64,000 nt of DNA from Nocardioides sp. GY 10127 (GCF_004919085.1 NZ_STGL01000005.1:372001-436000), one strand, 5' to 3'. Counted from the stretch's first letter, positions 8,089-17,410 are shown. The notes: generated by a model from the sequence alone, not told the origin. Translations and numbers: made by a program.

Positions 8089-9093
8089 TCAGACGCCCAG
8101 CTCGGCCTCGGCGCGCGCCTCGGCGTCGGCCGGGGAGGTGGCGGCGGTCTCGAGCTCGGCGAGGAAGCGCTCGGCGTCCAGCGCCGCGGAGCAGCCGGTG
8201 CCGGCGGCGGTGATCGCCTGGCGGTAGTGGTGGTCCACGAGGTCGCCGCAGGCGAAGACGCCCGGCAGGTTCGTCGCGGTGGAGGGGTGCTTCACGAGGA
8301 CGTAGCCCTCGCTGTCGAGGTCGACCTGGCCGGCCAGCAGCTCGCTGCGCGGGTCGTGGCCGATCGCGACGAACACGCCGGTCGCGTCGAGCTCGCGGGT
8401 CTCGCCGGTCACCGTGTCGGTGAGCGTGACGCCGGAGACCTTGTCCTCGCCGTGGATGGCGGTCACCTGGCTGTTCCAGACGAGCTCCAGCTTCGGGTCC
8501 TTGAAGGCCCGCTCCTGCATGATCTTGGAGGCGCGCAGCTCGTCACGGCGCACGACCATCGAGACCTTCGAGGCGAAGCGCGTGAGGAAGGTGGCCTCCT
8601 CGACGGCGGAGTCGCCGCCGCCGACCACGACGATGTGCTGGTCGCGGAAGAAGAAGCCGTCGCAGGTCGCGCACCAGGAGACGCCGCGCCCCGACAGGGT
8701 CTGCTCCGCCTCGAGGCCGAGCTTCCGGTAGCCGGAGCCGGTGGCGAGGATGACGGAGTGCGCCAGGTGGGTGTCCGTGGCGGTCTTGACGACCTTCACG
8801 TCGCCCGTGAGGTCGACCTCGACGACGTCGTCCGGCACGAGCTCGGCGCCGAACCGCTCGGCCTGCGCGCGCATCTCGTCCATCAGCGCCGGGCCCATGA
8901 TGCCGTCGCGGAAGCCGGGGAAGTTCTCGACCTCGGTGGTGTTCATCAGCGCGCCACCGGCGGTGACGGAGCCCTCGAAGACCAGGGGCTGGAGGTTGGC
9001 GCGCGCGGCGTAGACGGCCGCGGTGTAGCCGGAGGGACCCGAGCCGATGATGATGACGTTGCGGACGGCCGCGTCCTGCTCGGTGTGGGTCAT
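8089..9093 (-). CDS. trxB: Thioredoxin reductase (NADPH)
   Basis: This is a 334-residue flavoprotein that passes electrons from NADPH through FAD and a disulfide to thioredoxin. Visible motifs are the FAD Rossmann loop [10 protein letters not shown] (17-26), the redox pair CATC (141-144), the NADPH loop [13 protein letters not shown] and the C-terminal FAD motif [19 protein letters not shown] 9093 is preferred because GAGGAG lies just upstream; the longer frame is not supported. It is followed by trxA after about 106 bases that include a weak 8-bp hairpin (arms 8049-8056 and 8067-8074). Confidence 0.95.
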   Translation of the reverse strand: MTHTEQDAAVRNVIIIGSGPSGYTAAVYAARANLQPLVFEGSVTAGGALMNTTEVENFPGFRDGIMGPALMDEMRAQAERFGAELVPDDVVEVDLTGDVKVVKTATDTHLAHSVILATGSGYRKLGLEAEQTLSGRGVSWCATCDGFFFRDQHIVVVGGGDSAVEEATFLTRFASKVSMVVRRDELRASKIMQERAFKDPKLELVWNSQVTAIHGEDKVSGVTLTDTVTGETRELDATGVFVAIGHDPRSELLAGQVDLDSEGYVLVKHPSTATNLPGVFACGDLVDHHYRQAITAAGTGCSAALDAERFLAELETAATSPADAEARAEAELGV

Positions 9094-9150
9094 GGCGTGA
9101 TCGCTCCTCGTTCCGGCCCGGTGGGACCTGTCTCGACTCACCCCCTGCGG

Positions 9151-9168
9151 CCACCGGAGATCCGGTGG
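9151..9168. terminator. Short perfect hairpin downstream of the anti-sigma gene
   Basis: CCACCGGA (9151-9158) and TCCGGTGG (9161-9168) form an 8-bp stem with a 2-base loop. It lies after the 9301 gene end and within the trxB leader, so it could end the upstream operon or act in the trxBA leader. Confidence 0.4.
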
Positions 9169-9206
9169 GCGGCGGGTGCGCCGCCCGACGGGCGACGCAG
9201 GGGTCC

Positions 9207-9233
9207 AACGAATCCTAGGCGAGGGCCATTCCC
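9207..9233 (-). promoter_or_regulatory. SigR/SigH-type (thiol-oxidative stress) promoter for trxB-trxA
   Basis: On the minus strand, GGGAAT (complement of 9228-9233) is followed after exactly 18 bases by GTT (complement of 9207-9209). This matches the GGGAAT-N18-GTT consensus of actinobacterial SigR/SigH promoters, which drive trxBA in Streptomyces. The predicted leader to the trxB ATG is about 105 bases. The match is read directly and use is inferred. Confidence 0.75.
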
Positions 9234-9300
9234 GTGCCGCTCGCCCGCCCGGGGCGCGGACGGCTGCCCTCGCGGAAGGCGGCCGGCGAGGTGGCGCGCG

Positions 9301-10053
9301 TCAGTCCGAGGACAGCGTGGCGGAGCGCAGGACGTCCGCCGACCCGCACTGGAGCAGGTCGACGACCTGGGTGTCCCCGGTGGAGGGTCGGAAAGCGAGC
9401 ACCGCGGCGTCCCCCTCGTACTCGACGGCCAGCAGGCGGCCCTCGCCCCAGTCCGCGGGGGCGCAGGCCTGCCAGAGGGAGCCGAGGTGGGCGGACGTGG
9501 CCTCGGCGCCGTCCCCTGCGCGCAGTCGCTTCCGGGCGCCGAGCGCGTCGTCCGCGAAGGCGTCGGAGGAGATGACGGTGAGCGCGTCGTCGAGGGCCAG
9601 CACCGACGACGACGCGGACTTCCTGGCGCTCGCGCCGCCCTGCACCGAGGCGGCGGAGGAGTCGAGGGCGGAGGCGCCGGCGTCGGCCTGGGAGGAACGT
9701 CGCGACCCGGCACCCGCCTCGCGGTCGGCGGCGGAGCTGTCGGAGGCCGCGGTGGACGCGGAGCCGGCACCGTCCCGGAGGGCCTGGATCCCGTTCCCTG
9801 CCGCCACGCCCAGCACCACCGCGGCGGCCGCCCCCGCCAGCACCCGGGTGACACGGCGTCGGCGGACGTCGGCGAGGCGGACCACGTCGTCGGGGTCGGG
9901 CGGACCGGGGACGGCCTCGCCGCGCTCGAGCTGGCCCAGCACGGCGTCCAGCCGCTCGGCGACCTCGGGAGGCACGCCGTCGTCGACGCCCGCGTCGGCG
10001 AGCAGGGCGCGCACCTGCTCGTCGCGACGGGGGCGCGGACTGCGGTCGGGCAC
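9301..10053 (-). CDS. Putative anti-sigma-M factor (RsmA/Rv3912-position membrane protein)
   Basis: This is a 250-residue protein directly downstream of sigM. The N-terminus (1-67) is charged and cytosolic-looking. One hydrophobic segment (about 68-90, VTRVLAGAAAAVVLGVAAGNGI) follows. A Ser/Ala-rich extracytoplasmic region then leads to a C-terminal domain containing cysteines (WQACAPADW and LLQCGSADV). The GTG start at 10053 has GGAGGA upstream. No zinc-binding anti-sigma motif is obvious. Position between trxB and sigM equals that of the SigM anti-sigma gene in mycobacteria. Function is inferred from synteny and topology. Confidence 0.65.
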   Translation of the reverse strand: MPDRSPRPRRDEQVRALLADAGVDDGVPPEVAERLDAVLGQLERGEAVPGPPDPDDVVRLADVRRRRVTRVLAGAAAAVVLGVAAGNGIQALRDGAGSASTAASDSSAADREAGAGSRRSSQADAGASALDSSAASVQGGASARKSASSSVLALDDALTVISSDAFADDALGARKRLRAGDGAEATSAHLGSLWQACAPADWGEGRLLAVEYEGDAAVLAFRPSTGDTQVVDLLQCGSADVLRSATLSSD

Positions 10054-10106
10054 GAGGGTTCCTCCGGGGTACGGGTGGTGGGGGTCAGCGGTGGGTGCGG
10101 GACTGG

Positions 10107-10811
10107 TCAGGACGCGGGCGGGCCGCGCTGCTCCACGGGTGGGACGACGGAGCGCCCGGACCGGTTCCCCCGGGGCGGATGGTCGTCGTCGGAGTCGTCG
10201 GTGAGCAGGTCGGCGAGAAGCGTGGCCAGCCGGGCGCGTCCGCGCGAGCACCGGGACTTCACGGTGCCCACCGCGCACCCGAGGACGTGGGCGGCCTCGG
10301 CGACCGAGTGACCCTCCATGTCGACGAGGACGAGGGCGGCACGCTGCTCGGCGGGCAGCACGGCGAGCGCGTCGAGCACGGCCTGGCGACGCTCGGCCCG
10401 GACGACCTCCTCGGAGGGGTCCGTCTGCCGGGGACCGGTGGGACCGCGTCCGCCGTACTCCTCGACGTGGACGGGCAGGACGTCGGGCAGCGGGTCGGCC
10501 CGACGGACGGCCTGGGCGCGCAGCCTGTCGAGGCAGGCGTTGACGACGACGCGGTGCAGCCACGTCGTCACGGCCGCCCGGCCCTGGTACGAGTGGGCAC
10601 GTCGGTAGGCGGCCACCATGCCGTCCTGGAGCCCGTCCGCGGCGTCGTCCGGGTTCCCGCACGTGCGCAGGGCGACGGCCCACAGCCGGTCGCGGTGACG
10701 CGTGAAGAGGACCCCGAAGGCCCCCGGCTCGCCGAGCACGTGCAGCCGCACGAGCTCCTTGTCGTCGAGCTCCTCGAGCGGCAGGTCGGTCGTTGCCTCG
10801 TCCCTGGTCAC
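10107..10811 (-). CDS. sigM: ECF RNA polymerase sigma factor, SigM-like
   Basis: This is a 234-residue ECF sigma factor. Region 2 is visible in GAFGVLFTRHRDRLWAVALR and DDAADGLQDGMVAAYRRA (about 30-72), with the promoter-melting segment AVTTWLHRVVVNACLDRLR. Region 4 is LPAEQRAALVLVDMEGHS followed by the helix-turn-helix EAAHVLGCAVGTVKSRCSRG. The start GTG 10811 overlaps the upstream stop (GTGA). Its place between a pseudokinase/MurJ block and the probable anti-sigma gene matches mycobacterial sigM, linked to envelope and disulfide stress. The exact regulon is unknown. Confidence 0.88.
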   Translation of the reverse strand: MTRDEATTDLPLEELDDKELVRLHVLGEPGAFGVLFTRHRDRLWAVALRTCGNPDDAADGLQDGMVAAYRRAHSYQGRAAVTTWLHRVVVNACLDRLRAQAVRRADPLPDVLPVHVEEYGGRGPTGPRQTDPSEEVVRAERRQAVLDALAVLPAEQRAALVLVDMEGHSVAEAAHVLGCAVGTVKSRCSRGRARLATLLADLLTDDSDDDHPPRGNRSGRSVVPPVEQRGPPAS

Positions 10812-12859
10812 GAGCCGTCCTGGGTGCCGTGCACGGTGATCTCGCGGACGACGCCGCGGAAGCCGCCCTGGACCGCGGGCAGCGACGTCAGCCAGAGGGT
10901 GAGGTAGCGCCCGGTGGAGCCCTCGGCCAGGTCCACCGTGACGTCCGTGCCCGCCGCCTTGCGGGTCGCCACGGCCTGGAGGCCGGCCACCGAGGAGGGA
11001 TCGGTCTTCATGGTGTCGTCGGTGAGGTAGAGGGAGAAGCCGGTCGGCTTGCCGCCGAGGCGGAGCTCGACGCTCGTGACGTCGGAGACGGCGCCCAGGT
11101 CCACCACCAGCCCGACGCCGGTCTTGAGCCCGTTCGGCCCGAGGTCCTGGAGGTACGTGGAGGTCTGCCAGGCCGTCGTGGGGTCGCCGTCCACCGCGTT
11201 CGGCGCCAGGTCGGGGTTCTCCTCCGGCGGGTCGGCCAGCGGGTCGAGGTCGGTCGCGGTGAGGCCCGTCAGCTTCGCGGCCTCCGCCGGCTGGGACGAC
11301 GAGCCTCCGGCCGGGCTGCTGGAGGACTCGACCGGCTCGGTGCCCAGCGGCGTCCGTCCCCGACCGATGTTCCAGGCCACGGTGAGCGCCATGAAGAGCC
11401 CGAGGACGACGAGGAGCACCGCCGCGACCGTGAGCGTGCGGCGTCCGGGTCGGCGGGGGTCCGCCGGCGGGGGCGTGTGGTCGACGACCGGCGGCATCAC
11501 GCCGGAACCCGTGACCTCCCACGGCCAGTACTCGGGGTCCGGCTCGGGGGCGGTCGCGGACGTGTCCCGGGCCCGCCGGGCGGGTCGGCCGTCGGCGGGC
11601 TCGGGCGCGAACAGCGGCCGGGGGGTGAGCGGGGCGGGCGGCTCGGGCGGCGGACCAGGGGACGGTCGGTGCGACCCGGCGGCCTCGGCCTGGGGCGGGA
11701 GCGATGCCTGGGTGGGCACGTCCACGCCGTCGGCGCTGTCCGGACCGCTGGGCTGGTCCGCACGGTTCTCGGCTGCCTCGCCCGGCTCGACCGGGCTGTC
11801 CGTACCGTCCGAGCCAGTGATCCCTGCCGCGCCCGCCGCGAGGGCCGCGGCGCCGGTGGGGACCCCGAGGACGGACTCCTGCGTCGCGTCCCCGTCGTCG
11901 CCGGCCTCCCCGGCGTCCTCCATGGCGGACGAGCCGGTCGGGTCGGGGGTGTCGGGGGTGTCGGACACCTCGGGGTCCGGCGGCCGCGTCCAGGCCTGCG
12001 TCGGCTGGTCCGCGTCGCGCGAGCGCACCGCGAAGTCGGGGACGGCGGGCAGGGTGACCCGGTACTCCGGGGTCACGAGCCGCGCCACCACGGAGGCCTT
12101 GATGCCGGTCGGGTCGCCGACGAAGTCGTCGAGCCGGGCCGCCACCCCGCCGGCGTCCTGCGGGGCGTCCGAGCCGGAGTTGAGGACGTCGTCGCACAGC
12201 GAGTCCAGCGGGCGGGGGATACCGGCGCGCACCTGGCGGGGACGCAGCACCCGGCCGTGGTCGGTCGGCGCGCCCGGGACCGCCGACGGGGACGGACCGG
12301 CCCAGTGCCGGGTGAGGCCGGCGTAGAGCAGCCCGGCGAGGTCGGCCAGGTCGGTGGTCTCGGAGCCGGCCGGCAACCCGTGCAGCGCCGCGTCCACGCA
12401 CCAGCCGATGATCCGCACGGAGCCCGAGGAGTCCACCAGGACGCTCTCGGGCACCAGCCGCCCGTGGGGCACGCCGCTGCGGTGGGCCACCTCGCAGGCA
12501 CGGGCCACCTCGGCGGTGACCCAGGCGGCCTGGCGCGGCGTGAGCACCCCGCCGGCGGCCAGCATCGTGTCGAGGGAGGTGCCGCTGCCCCACTCGTTGA
12601 CGACGAAGCAGAGGCCGTCGGCCCGGGCGGCGTCGAGCACGCGGAGGATGTGCGGGTCCAGCACCGTCGCCGAGCGACGCGCCGCGTCGAGCAGGGCGTC
12701 GGCCCGCTCGTCGTCCTCGGCGATGACGTGGACGGCGACGTGCCGCTCCAGCACCCGGTCGTGCGCCCGCCAGAACCGTCCCCCGCGGCTCTCGCTCAGC
12801 AGGTCGACGAGTCGGTACCGCCCGGCGAGCTCGTCACCGGGTCGGTTCGCGAGGGGCAC
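10808..12859 (-). CDS. Membrane pseudokinase with discoidin-like extracellular domain (MurJ partner)
   Basis: This is a 683-residue protein. Residues 1-260 resemble a Ser/Thr kinase but catalytic positions are lost: VAVHV stands where VAVK is expected (41-45), HGRL replaces HRDL and IGW replaces DFG. A long Pro/Ala/Asp-rich linker follows. One transmembrane segment (about 475-496) leads to an extracellular domain with a discoidin/F5-8C-type start (PNAVDGDPTTAWQ). In M. tuberculosis an equivalent pseudokinase is fused to MurJ (Rv3910) and recruits the FHA protein FhaA. Here it is a separate gene between murJ and sigM. GTG 12859 has GGAGG upstream. Confidence 0.88.
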   Translation of the reverse strand: MPLANRPGDELAGRYRLVDLLSESRGGRFWRAHDRVLERHVAVHVIAEDDERADALLDAARRSATVLDPHILRVLDAARADGLCFVVNEWGSGTSLDTMLAAGGVLTPRQAAWVTAEVARACEVAHRSGVPHGRLVPESVLVDSSGSVRIIGWCVDAALHGLPAGSETTDLADLAGLLYAGLTRHWAGPSPSAVPGAPTDHGRVLRPRQVRAGIPRPLDSLCDDVLNSGSDAPQDAGGVAARLDDFVGDPTGIKASVVARLVTPEYRVTLPAVPDFAVRSRDADQPTQAWTRPPDPEVSDTPDTPDPTGSSAMEDAGEAGDDGDATQESVLGVPTGAAALAAGAAGITGSDGTDSPVEPGEAAENRADQPSGPDSADGVDVPTQASLPPQAEAAGSHRPSPGPPPEPPAPLTPRPLFAPEPADGRPARRARDTSATAPEPDPEYWPWEVTGSGVMPPVVDHTPPPADPRRPGRRTLTVAAVLLVVLGLFMALTVAWNIGRGRTPLGTEPVESSSSPAGGSSSQPAEAAKLTGLTATDLDPLADPPEENPDLAPNAVDGDPTTAWQTSTYLQDLGPNGLKTGVGLVVDLGAVSDVTSVELRLGGKPTGFSLYLTDDTMKTDPSSVAGLQAVATRKAAGTDVTVDLAEGSTGRYLTLWLTSLPAVQGGFRGVVREITVHGTQDGS

Positions 12860-13042
12860 GTCGATCCTCCAGCAGCTGCTCGGGCGGTCTTGCTCGGTCG
12901 GGCCACCGGCGCCCAGGGCACCGGAGGGTGCCAGGGTCTCCCGGCGTGGCGGGGCCTCAGGGTGGCGGGCCGCCACCGGGTGGTCACCGGGCACATCGTA
13001 GGCGGACCCGGAGGACGAGCGGACCGGCACGCCGCGGGGTCG

Positions 13043-14749
13043 TCAGGGCCGCAGGCCGGGCACCCGGCGCAGGACGCGCCCGACGCCCACGGCGTCCAGC
13101 ACGTCGGAGACCTCCGCGAGCCGCAGGACCCGCGCCACCACCAGGTACGCGACGACGCCCAGGAGGCCGGCCGCGGCGAGCTCGGCCAGGGCCTGGACCT
13201 TGTCCGGCAGCCCGGCGCCCACGGCCAGCACGACGGTGCGCGCACCCAGGCCGACGGCCGCCGCGACGGCGCTGGCCAGGACGAGGCGGACGCCGTACCG
13301 GACCAGCCGGCGCCCGTCGAGACCGCCCAGGCGCCGGGCGAGCACCTGGAAGGACACCGCGGCGCCCGCCAGGTAGGCGCAGCCGTAGGCGACGGCGAGG
13401 GAGGGCGCGGTGGCCTGGGCGTCGGTGAGCGCGACCAGCAGCGAGGCGGCGGCCACGTTGACCACGCCGACGACGCACTGGATGAAGAACACGGTGCGGG
13501 TCTGCTCGAGCGCGTAGAAGCCACGCAGGACGAGGTAGTGCAGCGTGAAGGCGGCGAGCGCCGGCCCGAAGACGGCCATGGTCGGCACGTAGTTCTCCAC
13601 GGTGCCCGCGGCCGCGCCCCACCCGAGCAGGACGCGGGCCAACGGGTCCGAGAGCACCGGCAGCAGCAGGGCGAAGGGCACGATCAGCGCCAGCGCGGTC
13701 CGCATCACCGACGACAGCGTGGCGGCCAGGCCCTGCCGGTCGCCCTCCTCGGCGCGGGCCGAGAGGCGCGGGAGGGCCGCGGTCGCGAGCGAGACGGTGA
13801 CGACCGAGTGCGGCACCATCACGATGAGGAAGACGGTCGAGTAGACCGTGTACCCGGTGCCGCCGTCCGCGGTGCCCGACGTGGCCAGGCGCACCACCAC
13901 CGTGTAGGCCGCCTGGTTGACGATGACGAAGAGGACGGTCCACACGCCCAGCCGCAGGGTGTGCCCGAGGCCGGTGCCGCGGAAGTCGAAGCGGGGACGC
14001 CAGGTGAACCCGGCCTCGCGCAGGTACGGCAGCAGCACCAGCAGCTGCACGGCGATGCCGAGGGTCGAGCCGAGGCCGAGCAGCAGCGCCTGCCCGCTGG
14101 TGTAGCCGCCGGTGGCGGCCGGACCCGTCGCCGCGCCGAAGACGACGAGGTAGAGCACGAGCACCGCGACGGAGACGACGTTGTTGGCGATCGGCGCCCA
14201 CATCATCGGGCCGAACCGTCCGCGGGCGTTGAGCACCTGCCCGACCAGCACGAACATCCCGTAGAAGAAGACCTGCGGCAGGCAGTAGCGCGTGAGGTCG
14301 ATGGTCGAGGCGGTGACGGCGGGCGGCCAGTCCGGGTCGGTGTAGAGCGCGACCACGGCGGGTGCGGCGATCACCAGCAGCACCGTCACCGAGCCGAGGA
14401 ACAGCACGGCGAGCGTGATGATCCGGTTCGTGTAGGCCTCGCCGCGGTCCTCGTCGTTCTTCATCGCGCGGACCAGCTGGGGCACGAGCACCGCGTTGAA
14501 CACGCCGCCGGCCAGCAGGATGTAGAGCATGTTCGGCACGGTGTTGGCGACGCTGAACGCGTCGGCGTGCGCGAGGTTGCCCAGGGCCGCGGCCAGCAGC
14601 AGGGAGCGGATCAGTCCGGAGAGCCGGGAGAACGTCGTCCCCGCGGCCATGACGGCGGAGCTGCCGAGCAGCGAGCGCCGCTCCGAGGCCCCGGCGGGGA
14701 CGTCCGGGCCGTCGGGCTGGGTGTCGGCGGCCCGGACGGGGCCGCTCAC
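13043..14749 (-). CDS. murJ: Lipid II flippase MurJ (MviN family)
   Basis: This is a 568-residue polytopic protein with about 14 hydrophobic segments. It begins SSAVMAAGTTFSRLSGLIRS, the family signature with the conserved arginine-rich first segment, and includes ARGRFGPMMWAPIANN, another MviN hallmark. MurJ moves lipid-linked peptidoglycan precursor across the membrane. The start GTG 14749 overlaps the stop of the DUF6049 gene (GTGA). The C-terminus ends shortly after the last membrane helix, so no kinase domain is fused. The pseudokinase is instead the next gene, 183 bases downstream. Identity is firm. Confidence 0.94.
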   Translation of the reverse strand: MSGPVRAADTQPDGPDVPAGASERRSLLGSSAVMAAGTTFSRLSGLIRSLLLAAALGNLAHADAFSVANTVPNMLYILLAGGVFNAVLVPQLVRAMKNDEDRGEAYTNRIITLAVLFLGSVTVLLVIAAPAVVALYTDPDWPPAVTASTIDLTRYCLPQVFFYGMFVLVGQVLNARGRFGPMMWAPIANNVVSVAVLVLYLVVFGAATGPAATGGYTSGQALLLGLGSTLGIAVQLLVLLPYLREAGFTWRPRFDFRGTGLGHTLRLGVWTVLFVIVNQAAYTVVVRLATSGTADGGTGYTVYSTVFLIVMVPHSVVTVSLATAALPRLSARAEEGDRQGLAATLSSVMRTALALIVPFALLLPVLSDPLARVLLGWGAAAGTVENYVPTMAVFGPALAAFTLHYLVLRGFYALEQTRTVFFIQCVVGVVNVAAASLLVALTDAQATAPSLAVAYGCAYLAGAAVSFQVLARRLGGLDGRRLVRYGVRLVLASAVAAAVGLGARTVVLAVGAGLPDKVQALAELAAAGLLGVVAYLVVARVLRLAEVSDVLDAVGVGRVLRRVPGLRP

Positions 14750-17352
14750 GCCTGCTCCTCGTCGCGGCGGGGCTCCTCGGCGCGGCCTGCCTCCTCGGCA
14801 CGGCGGGCGCGGGCGCGCCGCACGCGGCGGAACAGCCGCAGGGCGATGGCGACGAGGAGCAGCAGCAGCCCCAGGCCGACGATGAGCCAGATGACGGCGC
14901 TGACCTCCGAGGCCCGCACCGGCACGACCGCCGCCGCGCCGGTGGGGTTGCCCGCGGCGTCCAGGAGCGAGAGCCGCACCGTGTGCACGCCCTGCACGCT
15001 CGCGGTCGCGTCGAGCAGGACGGTGGCCGAGCCGCCGTCGCCCACGGTGACGTCGTCGGGGTCGCTGAGCGAGAGACCGTCGTCGGAGGTGGCCTCGATC
15101 GAGACGCTCACCGACTCGCCCAGCCCGTTCTCCACCGTGACGGCGAAGCGTCCTGTCGAGCTGGAGAGGGTGACGCCGGGTGGGCCGGTGACGGTGACCT
15201 CGCCGACCAGGCCGCGCAGGACCGACGTGGCCGCCGAGACGTGCCGCGAGGTCGCCGCGAGGTGGCGCCGGGTGGAGGTGGAGAGGTCCGTGAGCGCCTC
15301 GTCGAGGACGTCGGCGCCGACCTGGTCGTTGTACGTGAGGAGGTCCTCCAGGCTCGCCCCGGCCGAGGCCATGGCGCGCGCGGCGGAGAACGAGAGGCTC
15401 GGCAGGCGCGACGCCCTGGCCGCCTTGCCGTAGACGAGGCTGCTGCGCTCGACGCTGGTGGGCGTCGTGCCGAGGAGCGCCCCGTCGAGGCTCTCGGTGT
15501 CGGTCCAGGAGAGGTCGAGGGAGGCGAGGAACTTCTCGGGGTCCGCCGGCGAGAAGGACGCGGGCAGGACGACGACCAGCGGCTGCACGGCGTCCGAACC
15601 GGTCCCCGCCACGGCGCTGGAGCGGACCGCGGCCTCGGCCAGCAGGCGCTGCCGCACGGCCAGGCCGGTGGTGCGGGACCCCGGGTCGGGGCCGCCGTCG
15701 AGGACCGCCGAGGAGGACAGCACGACCTCGGTGCCGCCGACCTCGATCGTGGCGGGGCTGACCCCGCCGGTGGTGAGGCCGTCGGAGCGGACGGCGTCGT
15801 CGCTGAGGAGCACGGTCTCGCGGGCGGAGAGCAGCTTCAGGGCGCGGGCCGAGAGGTGGCCGCTGGCCGGGGCCACGACCGGGCTCGTGCGCGCCGTGGT
15901 CCCGGCCAGCACGGTGCCGGCGCGGACGCGCGCGGCGTCGAACCAGTCCTGCCCGGTCACCGGGACGAAGGACGCCGCGCTGCGGGCGGTGGAGCCCGCG
16001 TCGTCGCCGCCGCTGCTCGCACCGTCCGAGGGCTCGGCGGAGGACGAGCTGCTGCCGGAGGAGGACGGCGAGGCCGACGCGGAGGCCGACGCGGAGGCGG
16101 AGGCGGAGGTCGAGGAGCCGGCCGACCCACCCTGACCGGGCGCGGTGACCTCCCGGTCGCCGGGCTGCCCCTCGGTCGCGGCGGCGGCGACGTCGAGGTC
16201 GCCGTACGGCAGCGAGAGCATCTCCTGGCCCTCGTCGGCCAGGGCCTGGAGCCGGGTGAGGAAGTCGGTGGCGGCGTCGGCCGCGGCCTGGGCGGCGGCC
16301 GAGAGCTCCTCGGAGTCGTCCGAGCCGCTGTCGTCGCCGGAGTCGCCCGCGTCGCCCGCGTCGCCCGCGTCGCCCGCGTCGCCCCCGTCGCCCGAGTCGT
16401 CGGAGGGGTCCGCGCTCGCGTCGTCGGAGGCGGCACCGTCCGCGGGGTCCACCTCGGCCTCGTCGGTGGGCTGCGGCTCGTCCGGCTGGCCGGCGTCGGC
16501 GGACGGGCCCGCCGTCGTCTCGTCCAGCTCCTGCGGCGTGATCGTCGGGGCCAGGGAGCGGTCGGGGTTGCCGGCCGCCAGCCGGGTGAGGGCGTCCGTG
16601 ACCGCCGGGTCGACGACCCAGGTCACCGAGCTGCCGTCCAGACCCTCGGCGAGCCGGAGCAGCCGGCCGAGGCGGCCGTCGTCGGCCAGGGCGGCGGTCC
16701 AGCCCTTCGCGCGGGCGATCGCGCCGTCCCGGGTGTAGACCACCCGGCGGCGCAGCTGGAGCACGACGGCCACCGGCACCGAGCTCGACCGCGAGGTGAC
16801 GTAGGGCAGGAAGGTCCGGACCCGCCCGTCGGCCACGTCGTCCCGGCCCTGGTCGTCCTGCCCGAGGGCGTGGACGCCGAACCAGTACACGCCCTGGCCG
16901 GACAGCTGCAGCCGGCGCACGGGCACCCGGAAGGAGAACGTGGTGCTGTCGCCGGGGTCGAGCCGGTCGATGACGGCGTACGGGCCGCGGCTGGTCTCGC
17001 GCTCGCCGACCACGGCGTCCATGGGCTCGTCGGCGGCGTCCTCGAGCTCGGTGGCCGTGGTCATGGGCGAGGTGCCCACGAAGGGGTAGAGGTTGATCGT
17101 CGTCCACGTGACGTCGTCGGTGTTGGTCACGGTGCCGGAGACCCGGACGCTGCCGGTGCGCGGCAGCTGCTTGGAGACGTGCGTGAGCGTGAGGGTCAGC
17201 GGGTCGTCGGCCTCGGCCGCGCTCGCCGTCGCCTGGCCGCCGCCGACGAGGCCGGGCAGGAGCGAGCCGCCGAGGCCCAGGACGAGCGCCAGCAGCGCGA
17301 CCACGAGACCCCGGCCGGCAGGCCCGTTGAGGGGTCGGACGAGGTGCGGCAC
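14746..17352 (-). CDS. DUF6049 family secreted/membrane-anchored protein
   Basis: This is an 868-residue envelope protein. The N-terminus has a signal peptide (hydrophobic VVALLALVLGLGG and an Ala-rich cleavage region). The C-terminus has one transmembrane helix (VIWLIVGLGLLLLLVAIAL) and a basic Arg/Glu tail. Two low-complexity inserts interrupt the middle: an acidic Gly-Asp-Ala repeat and a Ser/Ala stretch. The family lies upstream of murJ throughout actinobacteria (Rv3909 in M. tuberculosis) but its role is unknown. I chose GTG 17352, with TATCCT 6 bases before it, suggesting a leaderless message. ATG 17391 is an alternative. It overlaps murJ by four bases. Confidence 0.82.
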   Translation of the reverse strand: MPHLVRPLNGPAGRGLVVALLALVLGLGGSLLPGLVGGGQATASAAEADDPLTLTLTHVSKQLPRTGSVRVSGTVTNTDDVTWTTINLYPFVGTSPMTTATELEDAADEPMDAVVGERETSRGPYAVIDRLDPGDSTTFSFRVPVRRLQLSGQGVYWFGVHALGQDDQGRDDVADGRVRTFLPYVTSRSSSVPVAVVLQLRRRVVYTRDGAIARAKGWTAALADDGRLGRLLRLAEGLDGSSVTWVVDPAVTDALTRLAAGNPDRSLAPTITPQELDETTAGPSADAGQPDEPQPTDEAEVDPADGAASDDASADPSDDSGDGGDAGDAGDAGDAGDSGDDSGSDDSEELSAAAQAAADAATDFLTRLQALADEGQEMLSLPYGDLDVAAAATEGQPGDREVTAPGQGGSAGSSTSASASASASASASPSSSGSSSSSAEPSDGASSGGDDAGSTARSAASFVPVTGQDWFDAARVRAGTVLAGTTARTSPVVAPASGHLSARALKLLSARETVLLSDDAVRSDGLTTGGVSPATIEVGGTEVVLSSSAVLDGGPDPGSRTTGLAVRQRLLAEAAVRSSAVAGTGSDAVQPLVVVLPASFSPADPEKFLASLDLSWTDTESLDGALLGTTPTSVERSSLVYGKAARASRLPSLSFSAARAMASAGASLEDLLTYNDQVGADVLDEALTDLSTSTRRHLAATSRHVSAATSVLRGLVGEVTVTGPPGVTLSSSTGRFAVTVENGLGESVSVSIEATSDDGLSLSDPDDVTVGDGGSATVLLDATASVQGVHTVRLSLLDAAGNPTGAAAVVPVRASEVSAVIWLIVGLGLLLLLVAIALRLFRRVRRARARRAEEAGRAEEPRRDEEQA
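16342..16395. repeat. 9-bp tandem repeat inside the DUF6049 gene
   Basis: Four perfect copies of GTCGCCCGC (16342-16377) and two near-copies follow head to tail. On the coding strand they read as repeating Gly-Asp-Ala. Repeat number changes would stay in frame. Confidence 0.85.
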
Positions 17353-17410
17353 CCCGGCAGGATAGAGGGGTCGGGGGTCCCGGACGCCCATCCCCGCCCT
17401 CGCGCGATGA

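Noticed and set aside
10793..15433. A 1546-codon plus-strand open frame opposite the sigM-murJ-DUF6049 genes
   Set aside because: It is antisense to well-recognised genes, extremely Gly/Arg-rich and has no domain. Long antisense frames are expected at this GC content.
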